Shown: positions 7,759 through 19,693 of the stretch, in pieces
Layout: the number at the start of each line of letters is the position of its first letter
How positions within the stretch are numbered: position 1 is the first letter of the stretch
Origin: CAVVST01 sp963750995
Lineage (GTDB): Bacteria; Acidobacteriota; Vicinamibacteria; Vicinamibacterales; UBA2999
Assembly (NCBI GenBank): GCA_963750995.1
Contig: CAVVST010000002.1
Coordinates: 558,001 to 622,000 of the forward strand
Reading direction: 5' to 3'
Length of the DNA stretch: 64,000 nucleotides
Translations under genes and position numbers: made by a program
The notes under the pieces: model-generated
The model's database searches: none
What the model was told of the DNA's origin: nothing
What the model saw: the letters and a program-made list of their open reading frames with translations, nothing else

Positions 7759-9939
7759 TCACTTCACGAACAGCATCTCCCGATAGGTCGGGAGCGGCCA
7801 GATCTCGTGCGGGGTCAACACCTCGATCTGGTCGCCCAGCTCACGCAGCTTGGCCATGGAGGGAACGATCTTGTCCCGCATGTATTTCGCGTGCTTTTCG
7901 GCCGATGCGTCCGCGTGCTCGATGAGCCCCTCGAGCGCGTCGGTCTGCGCCTTGAACTTATCGACCAGCTTGGTGTAGCTGGCGAGCAGTTTCTTCCCCT
8001 GCACGCTGGTGGCGCCGCCGGCTTTCACCGCCGCGACGCTCTGCCCGATGTTCTTCTGATATTCGAACGCCGCGGGCAGGATGTAGCGGTTGGCCATCAG
8101 GACCATCAGGTTGGCTTCGACGTTGATGGTCTTGTTGTAGTTCTCCAAGAAGATCTCGTAGCGCGCGTGCACTTCGCGCTCGTTGAGGATCTTGTACTTG
8201 TCGAGCAGCTTGATGACGTCCTTGCTGACCAGCTGCGGCAGGGCGTCGACGGTGTTCTTGAGGTTGAGGAGCTTCCGCTTCCCCGCTTCCTTCTCCCACT
8301 CCGCCGCGTAGTTGTTGCCGTTGAAGATGATCCGCTTGTGCTCCTTGATGATCTTGGTGAGGAGCTTGCCGACCGCCTTGTTGAGATCCTCGCCCTTGGC
8401 CGTCGCGGCCTCGAGCTCGGTGGCGACCGAGTCGAGCGAATCCGCCATCGCGGCGTTCAGCGCGGTGTTCGGGAACGAGATGTTCTGGCCGGACGAGACC
8501 GCGCGGAACTCGAACTTGTTGCCGGTGAAGGCAAACGGGCTCGTGCGGTTGCGGTCGCCGGCGTCGCGCGGCAGCTTCGGCAGGACGCTGACGCCGACGT
8601 CGAGCGTGCCGCCCTGCTTGGTCGACTTGGCCGTGCCCTTTTCGATCTGCTCGAAGATGTCCGTCAGCATGTCGCCGAGGAAGATCGAGAGAATCGCCGG
8701 CGGCGCCTCGTTGGCGCCCAGGCGATGATCGTTGCCGGCGCTGGCGATGCTGGCGCGGAGCAGCCCCTGCCACCGGTCGACCGCGCGGATGACCGCGGCG
8801 CAGAACACCAGGAACTGCATGTTGTCGTGCGGCGTGTCGCCGGGGCTCAGGAGGTTGTTGCCGAACTCGTCGGACAGCGACCAGTTGTTGTGCTTGCCCG
8901 ATCCGTTGACGCCCGCGAACGGCTTCTCGTGCAGCAGGCAGGCGAGCCCATACTTCGGCGCCACCTTCTTCAGCGTCTCCATCGTCATCATCTGGTGATC
9001 GACGGCGACGTTGGCGTTCTCGAAGATCGGCGCGATTTCATACTGGCTCGGCGCCACTTCGTTGTGGCGCGTCTTGACCGGCACGCCGATCTTGAAGAGC
9101 TCGAGCTCGGCTTCGGCCATGCACGCGAGCACGCGCTCCGGGAATCGACGCCGAAGTACTGGTCTTCCATCTCCTGGCCCTTGGGCGGCTTGGCGCCGAA
9201 GAGCGTGCGGCCGGCGTTGATCAGGTCGGGACGCGCGAAATAGAAGTGTGCGGTCGATCAGGAAGTACTCCTGCTCGGGACCGCAGGTCGCGAACACGCG
9301 CTCGGCGGTCGACCCGAACAGCTTCAGCACGCGGACCGCCTGCTTCGACACGGCCTCCATCGAGCGCAGGAGCGGCGTCTTCTTGTCGAGCGCCTCGCCG
9401 GTCCAGCTCACGAACGCGGTCGGAATGACCAGCGTGACGCTGTTGCCGTTGACGTGCAGCCACGGCGGGCTGGTCGGATCCCAGGCCGTGTAGCCGCGCG
9501 CCTCGAAGGTGGAGCGCATGCCGCCCGAAGGGAAACTCGACGCATCGGGCTCGCCCTTGATCAGTTCCTTGCCGCGGAACTCGGTGATGGCGGTGCCGTC
9601 CGGCGCCGGCGCGAGAAACGAGTCGTGCTTCTCGGCGGTGATGCCGGTCATCGGCTGGAACCAGTGGGTGTAGTGGGTGGCGCCGTGCTCGACGGCCCAT
9701 TCCTTCAGCGCGGTGGCGACGGCGTCGGCGGTCGCCGCGTCGAGCGTCTCGCCGCGCGTGATCGTCGCGCGGAGCGCGCGATACGCCGGCTTCGACAGGC
9801 GTTCCTGCTGCACCTTGTCGTTGAACACGAGCTTGGCAAAGACCTCGGCGGCGTTGGTCGGCGTCGTGACGACTCGCCCCTCGTTGAGCGACCAGTCGCG
9901 GATGCTTTTGGCGGCTTCGAACAGTGCTGCGGATCCCAT
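7759..9939 (-). CDS. glnN: glutamine synthetase, class III
   Basis: Glutamine synthetase makes glutamine from glutamate, ammonia and ATP. The length of about 727 residues and the motifs HWFQPMTGITAEKHDSF, GPEQEYFLIDR, TRHNEVAPSQYEIAP, NGSGKHNNWSL and EANLMVLMANRYILPAAFEY are those of class III (GlnN) enzymes. The start at 9939 (MGSAALFEAAKSIRDW) has a GAAAGGA Shine-Dalgarno upstream; a longer open frame to 10092 has no support. The segment 9138-9240 reads as nonsense in the main frame but as ARPDLINAGRTLFGAKPPKG in another frame, so two compensating one-base errors or shifts flank it. A sigma70-like promoter lies 70 bases upstream. Confidence 0.95.
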   Translation of the reverse strand: MGSAALFEAAKSIRDWSLNEGRVVTTPTNAAEVFAKLVFNDKVQQERLSKPAYRALRATITRGETLDAATADAVATALKEWAVEHGATHYTHWFQPMTGITAEKHDSFLAPAPDGTAITEFRGKELIKGEPDASSFPSGGMRSTFEARGYTAWDPTSPPWLHVNGNSVTLVIPTAFVSWTGEALDKKTPLLRSMEAVSKQAVRVLKLFGSTAERVFATCGPEQEYFLIDRTLLFRASRPDQRRPHALRRQAAQGPGDGRPVLRRRFPERVLACMAEAELELFKIGVPVKTRHNEVAPSQYEIAPIFENANVAVDHQMMTMETLKKVAPKYGLACLLHEKPFAGVNGSGKHNNWSLSDEFGNNLLSPGDTPHDNMQFLVFCAAVIRAVDRWQGLLRASIASAGNDHRLGANEAPPAILSIFLGDMLTDIFEQIEKGTAKSTKQGGTLDVGVSVLPKLPRDAGDRNRTSPFAFTGNKFEFRAVSSGQNISFPNTALNAAMADSLDSVATELEAATAKGEDLNKAVGKLLTKIIKEHKRIIFNGNNYAAEWEKEAGKRKLLNLKNTVDALPQLVSKDVIKLLDKYKILNEREVHARYEIFLENYNKTINVEANLMVLMANRYILPAAFEYQKNIGQSVAAVKAGGATSVQGKKLLASYTKLVDKFKAQTDALEGLIEHADASAEKHAKYMRDKIVPSMAKLRELGDQIEVLTPHEIWPLPTYREMLFVK

Positions 9940-10008
9940 CGGCGGCGGTGTCCTTTCCGAGAATTTGTGTGGAACAGGGCCCTTGGCGGGCGGGACGGCT
10001 GAGACGCG

Positions 10009-10038
10009 ATTATGTTCGCAGTCGTGCAGGGTTTGCAA
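10009..10038 (-). promoter_or_regulatory. candidate sigma70 promoter of glnN
   Basis: On the minus strand TTGCAA (10033-10038) and CATAAT (10009-10014) are separated by 18 bases, about 70 bases before the glnN start. This is pattern matching only. Confidence 0.4.
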
Positions 10039-10185
10039 ACTTCGAGGGCTGAAGTGCGGCTTCGATCGTCTTTTTTTGCACGTTGCGATCATGATTCAGT
10101 GCACATCATGCACATTTTAATGGTCACATCGGCACTCCTGGCGGCTACCGCGCGAGAAGTGGCGAACAATTGCGACACGGTCGGG

Positions 10186-10215
10186 TTGACCATAGCACAT
10201 CACTATATGTAGATT
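10186..10215 (+). promoter_or_regulatory. candidate promoter and operator of the ArsR-methyltransferase gene
   Basis: TTGACC (10186-10191) and TAGATT (10210-10215) are 18 bases apart. The -10 element ends only 10 bases before the ATG at 10226, which predicts a leaderless or near-leaderless transcript, and no Shine-Dalgarno is visible. The AT-rich stretch 10205-10224 (ATATGTAGATTTATAGATAT) is an imperfect palindrome inside otherwise GC-rich DNA and overlaps the -10 box, a typical position for an ArsR-family operator. Autoregulation is inferred. Confidence 0.4.
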
Positions 10216-10225
10216 TATAGATATC

Positions 10226-11238
10226 ATGCAGCGCGCTTCCGGCCTGTTTCGGCTCCTCGCGGACGGCACGCGGCTGCGGCTCCTGCGCGTCCTGGCCCAG
10301 GATCGGTTCAACGTCACCGAGCTGACGGGAATTCTGGGTGTCGCCCAATCGGGCGTGTCCCGCCACCTCGGCTTGCTGAAGGACGCCGGCCTCGTGGCCG
10401 AAGAGCGCGAGTCCGGGTTCGTCTACTACCGCCTGTCGGACGAGGGGCGGTCCAATGGCCACGGTCCGCTCTGGACCCTGCTGGACCAGCAATTCGCCGC
10501 CTCGACCACCGACCGGACTGTCAAGGAAGACGAAGCGCGGCTGCAGGAAGTGCTGCGCCTCCGCAAGGAGAACTTCGAGACCCACGGCGATACGCGCCAA
10601 CTGGTGCCGGGCCGCAGCTGGGCCGCGTGGGCGCGGGCGCTCGGCCACCTGCTGCCTCCGCTCGACGTGGCGGACATCGGCTGCGGCGAGGGCTACCTGG
10701 CCCTCGAGATGGCGCGATGGGCGCGCACGGTGTTCGGCATCGACCGCTCCGACATGGTGCTCGAACGCGCCAAAGCGCTGGCGGAGCGGCGGCGCGTCAC
10801 AAACGTGCAGTGGAAGAAGGGTGACCTCGCCCGGCTCCCGTTGCGCGACGCCTCGGTCGACGTGGCGCTCCTCTCCCAGGCGCTGCACCATGCGGCCGAC
10901 CCCGAGGATGCGCTGGCGGAGGCGGTGAGGATCCTGCGTCCGGGCGGACGGCTGCTGGTTCTCGACCTGCGCGAGCACGATCAGCGGTGGGTACGGGGAC
11001 GGTTTGGCGATCAGCGGCTCGGTTTCGCCGATACCGAGCTCGACCAGCTGCTGCAGGCCGCGGGGCTGCAGGACATCAGGGTGCAGGTAGGCGCGCGCCA
11101 GACCGGCGACCCGTTCGTGGTGCTCATCGCCTCCGGAATCAAACCCGGCGGGTCTGCTTCGCAGAACCCGCCCTACGTACGTAGGCCGGGTGCCGCAGAG
11201 CGGACCCGGCGTCTCAAATCACAAATCACCAATCGCAA

Positions 11239-11242
<4 letters not shown>
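10226..11242 (+). CDS. ArsR-family regulator fused to a SAM-dependent methyltransferase
   Basis: Residues 1-75 form an ArsR/SmtB winged helix: LLADGTRLRLLRVLA, then ITGVAQSGVSRHL-like recognition helix and the FVYYRL wing. Residues 130-300 are a class I methyltransferase with motif I ADIGCGEGY at about 149-157, then SQALHHAADPEDAL and RILRPGGRLLVLDL. The TGA overlaps the metH ATG (ATGA at 11239-11242), so translation is coupled and the protein probably senses or acts in methionine/SAM metabolism; that role is inference. The last 30 or so residues (after KPGG) are encoded by the 64-bp double-hairpin repeat plus low-complexity DNA, so the tail is probably an insertion-derived extension. Confidence 0.87.
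11147..11210. repeat. 64-bp double-hairpin interspersed repeat, copy 1
   Basis: Two hairpins (GGCGGGT..ACCCGCC at 11147-11172 and GCCGGGT..ACCCGGC at 11185-11210) flank a perfect 12-bp palindrome CTACGTACGTAG (11173-11184). A second copy of the same length lies at 59751-59814. The two copies differ at sites that include three base pairs changed on both sides of the stem. This copy forms the 3' coding end of the ArsR-methyltransferase gene. Confidence 0.8.
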
Positions 11243-14923
<3,681 letters not shown>

Positions 14924-15034
14924 ACCCACCGCGGCCCATGGAATAACCGGATTCGATCCGTTATGCTTCGGCTCCCGTTCCAGGGATTTTCATGCAACGC
15001 CTTCGCTGCATCTGATCGCTTCGAGGAGCCGCCT

Positions 15035-15463
15035 ATGACAGCCGACGATTTCTTTCAGTTCGCCAAAAAGCACCAGGCCGAGATGGTCGACCTGAAGTTC
15101 GTGGACATGCTGGGTTCGTGGCAGCACTGCTCCTACCCCGTCGACACGCTCGACACGGGCACGTTCAAGGAGGGCCTCGGTTTCGACGGTTCGTCGATCC
15201 GTGGCTGGATGGGCATCCATGAATCCGACATGCTGGCCGTCCCCTATGCCGACACCGCCCGGCTCGATCCGTTCTTTGCCAAGCCGACCGTCAGTGTCAT
15301 CGCCAACATCGTCGACCCGGTGACCGGGAAGGACTTCAGCCGTGATCCGCGGCACATCGCCCGGAAGGCGGAAGCGTATCTGAAGGAATCGGGCATCGCC
15401 GACACCTGCTTCATTGGACGGAAGGGGATGGACGCCGAGTCAGTTGTAGTCGGTAGTTGGTAG
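15035..15463 (+). pseudogene. glutamine synthetase I, N-terminal fragment only
   Basis: The first 130 or so residues match class I glutamine synthetase: MTADDFFQFAKKHQAEMVDL, GLGFDGSSIRGWMGIHESDM (N-terminal active-site loop), AVPYADTARLDPFF and KAEAYLKESGIADTCFIG. The next expected segment is PEAEFF, the first catalytic glutamates, but the frame diverges right after CFIG and stops at 15463 inside a set of GGTAG repeats. A good Shine-Dalgarno (GAGGAG) precedes the ATG. About 340 residues, including the whole catalytic barrel, are missing, so the fragment cannot be an enzyme. Either a recombination event at the repeats removed the rest, or the assembly is joined wrongly here. Confidence 0.85.
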
Positions 15464-15522
15464 CCGGTAGCTCGGCTTCGAGGTTCCCTGACTACCGGCT
15501 ACAGACTACCGAACCAACTAGC
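15449..15522. repeat. GGTAG-rich inverted repeat
   Basis: GTTGGTAGCCGGTAG on the left is answered by CTACCGGCTAC..ACCGAACCAAC on the right, forming an imperfect inverted repeat around a GCTCGGCTTCGAGG core. It coincides with the abrupt end of the glutamine synthetase fragment and lies against the 3' end of the secreted protein gene on the other strand. Confidence 0.6.
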
Positions 15523-15940
15523 GAGCGACCGGAAGGTGAATCAGGAAACGCTCGCCGCCGTGCGTCGTTGACACGCGCATGAAGTCGCCGCCCTTGAGGA
15601 GCTCGACCCGGGGCCGCGCGCTCGAACCTCCGCTCGTTCCGCCGCTTGTCCCGACCGGCGCGGCCTGGCCCGGCATCAGCTCGGCGATGTCGCGCGCCAT
15701 CACCATCCCGTTGGCGACAAACTCGACATACGTCTGGGCGTCTGGCGATTGTCCGGGGAGCGGCGTGGCATGGTCGCCGGTATCTCGAATCTCATACGTG
15801 CCGGGTTGAAGCATCTTGCCACCGGCCATCACCGGCTGGGTGATGCGGACCGTCCCGAGCGAGGACGCCGTATGGTGCGCCAGAGCGGGGGCGGCGGCCA
15901 CTACGACAAGCGCGAGACAGGCAGTTATCATTCTTGTCAT
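15518..15940 (-). CDS. secreted hypothetical protein
   Basis: A 140-residue protein with a clear signal peptide (MTRMITACLALVVVAAAPALA, probable cleavage before HHTASS). The mature part has alternating beta-like strands, LQPGTYEIRDTG and YVEFVANGMVMARDIAEL, a Gly/Ser/Thr-rich linker (GTSGGTSGGSSA) and VELLKGGDFMRVSTTHGGERFLIHLPV. I recognise no named family, though similar short exported proteins are common in acidobacterial genomes. The ATG at 15940 is chosen because the signal peptide starts there. It diverges from the GNAT gene. Confidence 0.7.
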   Translation of the reverse strand: MTRMITACLALVVVAAAPALAHHTASSLGTVRITQPVMAGGKMLQPGTYEIRDTGDHATPLPGQSPDAQTYVEFVANGMVMARDIAELMPGQAAPVGTSGGTSGGSSARPRVELLKGGDFMRVSTTHGGERFLIHLPVAR

Positions 15941-16033
15941 GGCTGACCTCTCCCGGGGATGTTTAGCAAGACACATGCCCCCCACAGCGCTGAGGCTGTA
16001 TAGTGCTCTTGCCCCAGCGGCTACGGAGCGATA

Positions 16034-16627
16034 GTGGAATACCTGATCAAGCAATATCCCCTCGACCCAGGCGCGCTCGAGATTCAGTACATCGAGGAAT
16101 ATTTCGGCGAGTTTCCCCGCAAGAAAACGGCGCATGAAATCAGCAGCCGGCTGAAGGATCGCGAATTTCTCATCCTGATGGCCGAGGCCTCGCTCGGCGA
16201 CGACGCGGGGACGGTCGTGCCGGTGGCATTCAAGGTCGTCCATGAGCTGCGCGCACTCGAGGCGGAGCCGAAACTCAAGGACCTTGTCGCCCGCCTGAAG
16301 GACTGCGTCCGCTTCGACGGCCGCAAGGTGCTCTACAGCTGGATCGGGGGGACGCGCCGCGACTGGCGCGGCCAGGGCCACTTTCGCGCCCTGACCGAGG
16401 AATCTGAAGCGTGGGCGCATTCGTCTGGTTTTCACGAGGTCGTCGTCAAGACCAAGAACAAGTTCTACGACATGCGCGGCACGCTCGACCAACTCGAGTT
16501 CGACGTGGTGAAGTACGAAATCCACCCGTCCGACAACCGCGAATCAAAGGTCTACCTCAGCAAGCAGCTCACCTCCGACGTCGTTCGCGCGCACACCAGC
16601 ACGCGCACCGTCGTCTACGCCGACTGA
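16034..16627 (+). CDS. GNAT-family N-acetyltransferase
   Basis: A 197-residue protein whose centre shows a GNAT core: LYSWIGGTRRDWRGQGHFRA contains the acetyl-CoA loop (R-x-x-G-x-G/A) and is followed by the helix LTEESEAWAHSSGF and the strand VVVKTKNKFYDMRGTLDQLEF. Such enzymes transfer an acetyl group from acetyl-CoA to an amine; the substrate is unknown. The start is the GTG at 16034 (VEYLIKQYPL). It ends 4 bases before the FMN dehydrogenase, suggesting a three-gene operon with it and the exonuclease. Confidence 0.82.
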   Translation: MEYLIKQYPLDPGALEIQYIEEYFGEFPRKKTAHEISSRLKDREFLILMAEASLGDDAGTVVPVAFKVVHELRALEAEPKLKDLVARLKDCVRFDGRKVLYSWIGGTRRDWRGQGHFRALTEESEAWAHSSGFHEVVVKTKNKFYDMRGTLDQLEFDVVKYEIHPSDNRESKVYLSKQLTSDVVRAHTSTRTVVYAD

Positions 16628-16631
16628 GCCC

Positions 16632-17828
16632 GTGGCGAACGTCGCGTCCCCACGGGTGCTGAACATCGCGGACCTGCGGCGGCTGGCGGAACGCCGGCTT
16701 CCCCGCGTCGTTTTCGACTACATCGACGGGGGCGCCGACGGCGAGGTCACGCTTGGCGAGAACTGCCGGGTGTTCGACCGCGTAACGTTCCGCCCCCGCC
16801 ATGCGGTCGCCACACCCCGTTGCGATCTCGCCACCACGGTGCTGGACACGCCGGTCCAGATTCCGTTTCTCCTGGCGCCGGTCGGCAGCAGCCGCATGTT
16901 CTGGCCGCGCGGCGAAGAAGTGGCGGCGCGCGAAGCTGGAAAGGCCGGCACGATCTACGCGCTGTCGACGCTCTCCGGCTGCCGCATGGAGGACGTCAGG
17001 CAGGCGACGTCCGGGCCGGCATGGTATCAGCTGTATCTCGTCGGCGGCCTCGACGCGGCGCGGGCCGCCATCGATCGCGCGCGGGCAGCGGGCTTCTCAG
17101 CGCTCGTGGTCACCATCGACACTCCCGTGTCCGGCATGCGCGAGCGCGACTTGCGCAACGGCACGAAGGAGCTGCTCGGGCGGGGCATGCCGATGATGCG
17201 CTACTTGCCGCAACTGCTGTCGCGTCCGCGATGGCTGGTTGATTTTCTCGGCGACGGCGGGATGATGTCGTTCCCCAATGTCGTCGTCCCCGGCCAGGGA
17301 GCGCACCCCTACGCCGACATTACCGTGGCGCTCGAACAAACAACAGTGACGTGGAAAGACTTCGAATGGATTCGAAAGGCGTGGGGCGGACCGGTGCTCG
17401 CCAAGGGCGTGCTGACCGGCGACGACGGCCGCAGGGCGGTGGACGCCGGGGCGGCCGCGGTGATCGTGTCGAATCACGGCGCACGCCAGCTGGACTGCGT
17501 GTCGCCGACGCTCCGCGCGCTCCCCGAAGTGGTCGACGCGGTGAGCGGGCGCGCCGAGGTGCTGTTCGACGGCGGCGTCCGGCGCGGCAGCGATGTCGCC
17601 AAGGCGCTGTGCCTCGGCGCCAAAGCGGTCCTGATCGGCCGCGCCTACGCGTACGGCCTGGGCGCCGCGGGCGGCCCCGGCGTGGCACGGGCGATCGATA
17701 TCCTGCGGACCGACCTCATTCGTACAATGAAGCTGCTTGGCTGCGCCTCGGTCGTGGATCTGGATCGATCGTACGTTGACGTTCCGTACGAATGGGACTC
17801 CGAACGTCGGCCGGCGCGGGCGATCTGA
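16632..17828 (+). CDS. FMN-dependent alpha-hydroxy-acid dehydrogenase/oxidase
   Basis: A 398-residue TIM-barrel flavoprotein of the LldD/glycolate-oxidase family. Visible blocks are FDYIDGGADGEVTL (N-terminal FMN contact), PFLLAPVGSSRMFW, YQLYLVGG, VVTIDTPVSGMRERDLRNG, KGVLTGDDGRRAVDAGAAAV and the active-site SNHGARQLD, with the catalytic His and substrate-binding Arg, then DGGVRRGSDVAKALCLGA (FMN phosphate loop). It oxidises a 2-hydroxy acid such as L-lactate to the 2-keto acid; electron acceptor and substrate are not certain. The start is the GTG at 16632. Confidence 0.9.
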   Translation: MANVASPRVLNIADLRRLAERRLPRVVFDYIDGGADGEVTLGENCRVFDRVTFRPRHAVATPRCDLATTVLDTPVQIPFLLAPVGSSRMFWPRGEEVAAREAGKAGTIYALSTLSGCRMEDVRQATSGPAWYQLYLVGGLDAARAAIDRARAAGFSALVVTIDTPVSGMRERDLRNGTKELLGRGMPMMRYLPQLLSRPRWLVDFLGDGGMMSFPNVVVPGQGAHPYADITVALEQTTVTWKDFEWIRKAWGGPVLAKGVLTGDDGRRAVDAGAAAVIVSNHGARQLDCVSPTLRALPEVVDAVSGRAEVLFDGGVRRGSDVAKALCLGAKAVLIGRAYAYGLGAAGGPGVARAIDILRTDLIRTMKLLGCASVVDLDRSYVDVPYEWDSERRPARAI

Positions 17829-17856
17829 GATCGACGAAACGTCGCACGAAACTCGG

Positions 17857-18666
17857 ATGCAGATCTATCTCATCGACGGGACCTACGAACTGTTCCGGCA
17901 CTTCTACGCCCTGCCCTCCGCCCGCGACGAGCGCGGCCGGGAGGTGGGCGCCGTGCGCGGCGTAATCACGTCAATTCTGTCGATGATCAGTGCCGGCGCC
18001 ACTCACATCGGTGTGGCAACCGATCACGTGATCGAGTCGTTCCGCAACGACATGTGGGCCGGCTACAAGACGGGCGACGGGATCGAGCCCGACCTCCTGG
18101 CGCAGTTCGGTCTGCTCGAAGACGCATTGTCCGAGCTCGGCATCGTGGTGTGGCCAATGGTTGAGTGCGAAGCCGACGACGCGCTCGCGGCTGCAGCGGC
18201 CAAGGCCGCCCTGGACCCGCGAGTGGAGCGCGTCATCATCTGCACGCCCGACAAGGACCTCGCGCAGTGCGTGCGAGGCACGCGCGTGGTACAGATGAAT
18301 CGCCGCACGCGCGCGATCTTCGACGAGGAGGCCGTCGTGGCGAAGTTCGGCGTACGGCCGACGTCGATACCGGACTACCTCGCGCTCGTCGGCGACGCCG
18401 CCGACGGCTATCCGGGCCTGGCAGGCTGGGGCGCGAAATCCACGGCAGCCGTGCTGGCAAAGTACGAGCACCTCGAAGCGATTCCCACGGACTGGCGAAC
18501 CTGGGGCGTCAACGCCGCCAATCCTGGCGCGCTGGCACACACACTGGCGGCCGAGCGTGACCGCGCATTCCTGTTTCGCGACCTCGCGACGCTCCGAACC
18601 TCCGTCCCGTTATTCGATCTCGTCGACGACCTGCGCTGCACGGCCGCTTCCTCTGCCGCAACGTAA
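17857..18666 (+). CDS. stand-alone 5'-3' exonuclease (flap-endonuclease type)
   Basis: A 269-residue homologue of the 5' nuclease domain of DNA polymerase I, with no polymerase domain attached. Motifs: MQIYLIDGTYELFRHFYALP (first metal Asp), ATDHVIESFRNDMWAGYKTG (arch region with basic residues), VECEADDALAAAAAK (acidic metal cluster), TPDKDLAQCV and YLALVGDAADGYPGLAGWGAKSTAAVL (second metal site and helix-hairpin-helix). The start is the ATG at 17857, since the longer open frame overlaps the upstream gene without homology. It probably processes 5' flaps or RNA primers. Confidence 0.85.
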   Translation: MQIYLIDGTYELFRHFYALPSARDERGREVGAVRGVITSILSMISAGATHIGVATDHVIESFRNDMWAGYKTGDGIEPDLLAQFGLLEDALSELGIVVWPMVECEADDALAAAAAKAALDPRVERVIICTPDKDLAQCVRGTRVVQMNRRTRAIFDEEAVVAKFGVRPTSIPDYLALVGDAADGYPGLAGWGAKSTAAVLAKYEHLEAIPTDWRTWGVNAANPGALAHTLAAERDRAFLFRDLATLRTSVPLFDLVDDLRCTAASSAAT

Positions 18667-18703
18667 CGGAGGCCCCGAAGCCCGAAGGTCTTTGAACGCG
18701 CTG

Positions 18704-19693
18704 TCAATCCATGCGGGTGGTCAGCACGATTTTCCCGATGTGCTCGCTGGACTCCATCAGCCGGTGCGCGGCGGCGGCATCGTCCAGCGGAAAGGCGCGA
18801 TAGATCACCGGCTTCACCCGCCCTGCCTCGAGCAGCGGCCACACCTCGCGCCGTAACGCCTCGGCAATGGCGCCCTTCTCCACGACGGTCCTCGCACGCA
18901 GTGTCGATCCGGTCACCGTCAGGCGCCGGCGAAGCACCTCGCCCAGGTCCACTGACGCCATCGTCTTACCCCCCATCAGGCCAATCTCGACGAGCCGGCC
19001 GCCGACGGCGAGCGCGGCGATGTTCCGGGCGAAATAGTCGGCGCCGACGATGTCGAGGATGAGGTCGGCGCCGCGGCCGCCGGTCAGCTCTTTCACGACG
19101 GCCGCGAAGTCCTCGGTCCGATAGTTGATGCCGCGCTCGGCGCCGAGCGCCTCAATCGCACGGCACTTCTCGTCCGACCCCGCGGTCGCGAAGACGCGCG
19201 CGCCGCGGGCAAACGCGAGTTGAATTGCGGTCGTGCCGATCCCGCTCGTGCCGCCGTGGAAGAGCGCCGTCTCCCCCGACACCAGACGACCGCGATCGAA
19301 GACGTTCGTCCAGACGGTGAAGAACGTCTCGGGCAGGGCCGCTGCCGCGACGAAATCGAGCCGGTCGGGAGCAGGCAGGCACTGCGGCGCGGGCGCGACG
19401 CATCGCGTCGCATAGCCGCCGCCGCTGACCAGCGCGCAGACGCGAGCGCCGCGCTCCCAGTTCCGGACACCGTTCCCGATCGCAGCAACGGTTCCAGCCA
19501 CCTCGAGCCCGGGAATGTCGCTGGCACCAGGCGGCGGCGGATAATGCCCGCGGCGCTGGAGGATGTCAGGTCGATTAATTCCGGCGGCTTCAACGGCGAT
19601 CAGCAGCTCGCCGTCTGCCGGCACCGGATCGGGACGTTCGACCGGTATCAGGACCTCCGGACCACCGAAAGCCGCGATCTCGATGCACCGCAT
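18704..19693 (-). CDS. NAD(P)H:quinone oxidoreductase, PIG3/QOR family
   Basis: A 329-residue zinc-free medium-chain reductase. VEAAGINRPDILQRRGHYPP and PGLEVAGTVAAIG form the GroES-like catalytic domain. HGGTSGIGTTAIQLA is the nucleotide-binding Rossmann loop, and the C-terminal segment carries HRLMESSEHIGKIVL, typical of the PIG3-like group. It lacks the structural-zinc cysteines of alcohol dehydrogenases. It probably reduces quinones with NADPH. Its start directly abuts the stop of the upstream DUF885-like gene (19694), so it is the last gene of a minus-strand run. Confidence 0.9.
   Translation of the reverse strand: MRCIEIAAFGGPEVLIPVERPDPVPADGELLIAVEAAGINRPDILQRRGHYPPPPGASDIPGLEVAGTVAAIGNGVRNWERGARVCALVSGGGYATRCVAPAPQCLPAPDRLDFVAAAALPETFFTVWTNVFDRGRLVSGETALFHGGTSGIGTTAIQLAFARGARVFATAGSDEKCRAIEALGAERGINYRTEDFAAVVKELTGGRGADLILDIVGADYFARNIAALAVGGRLVEIGLMGGKTMASVDLGEVLRRRLTVTGSTLRARTVVEKGAIAEALRREVWPLLEAGRVKPVIYRAFPLDDAAAAHRLMESSEHIGKIVLTTRMD

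Noticed and set aside
9138..9240. Apparently novel insert in the middle of class III glutamine synthetase
   Set aside because: Another frame of the same bases encodes the expected conserved segment, so two compensating indels explain it.
7807..9243. 478-codon plus-strand frame opposite glnN
   Set aside because: Shadow of glutamine synthetase; no domain, no ribosome site.
11143..11236. CRISPR-like repeat near metH
   Set aside because: There is only one unit here; the structure is a double hairpin, with no spacers and no cas genes.
16526..16802. Minus-strand frame opposite the GNAT/FMN gene junction
   Set aside because: Shadow frame; both sense genes are well supported and only 4 bases apart.
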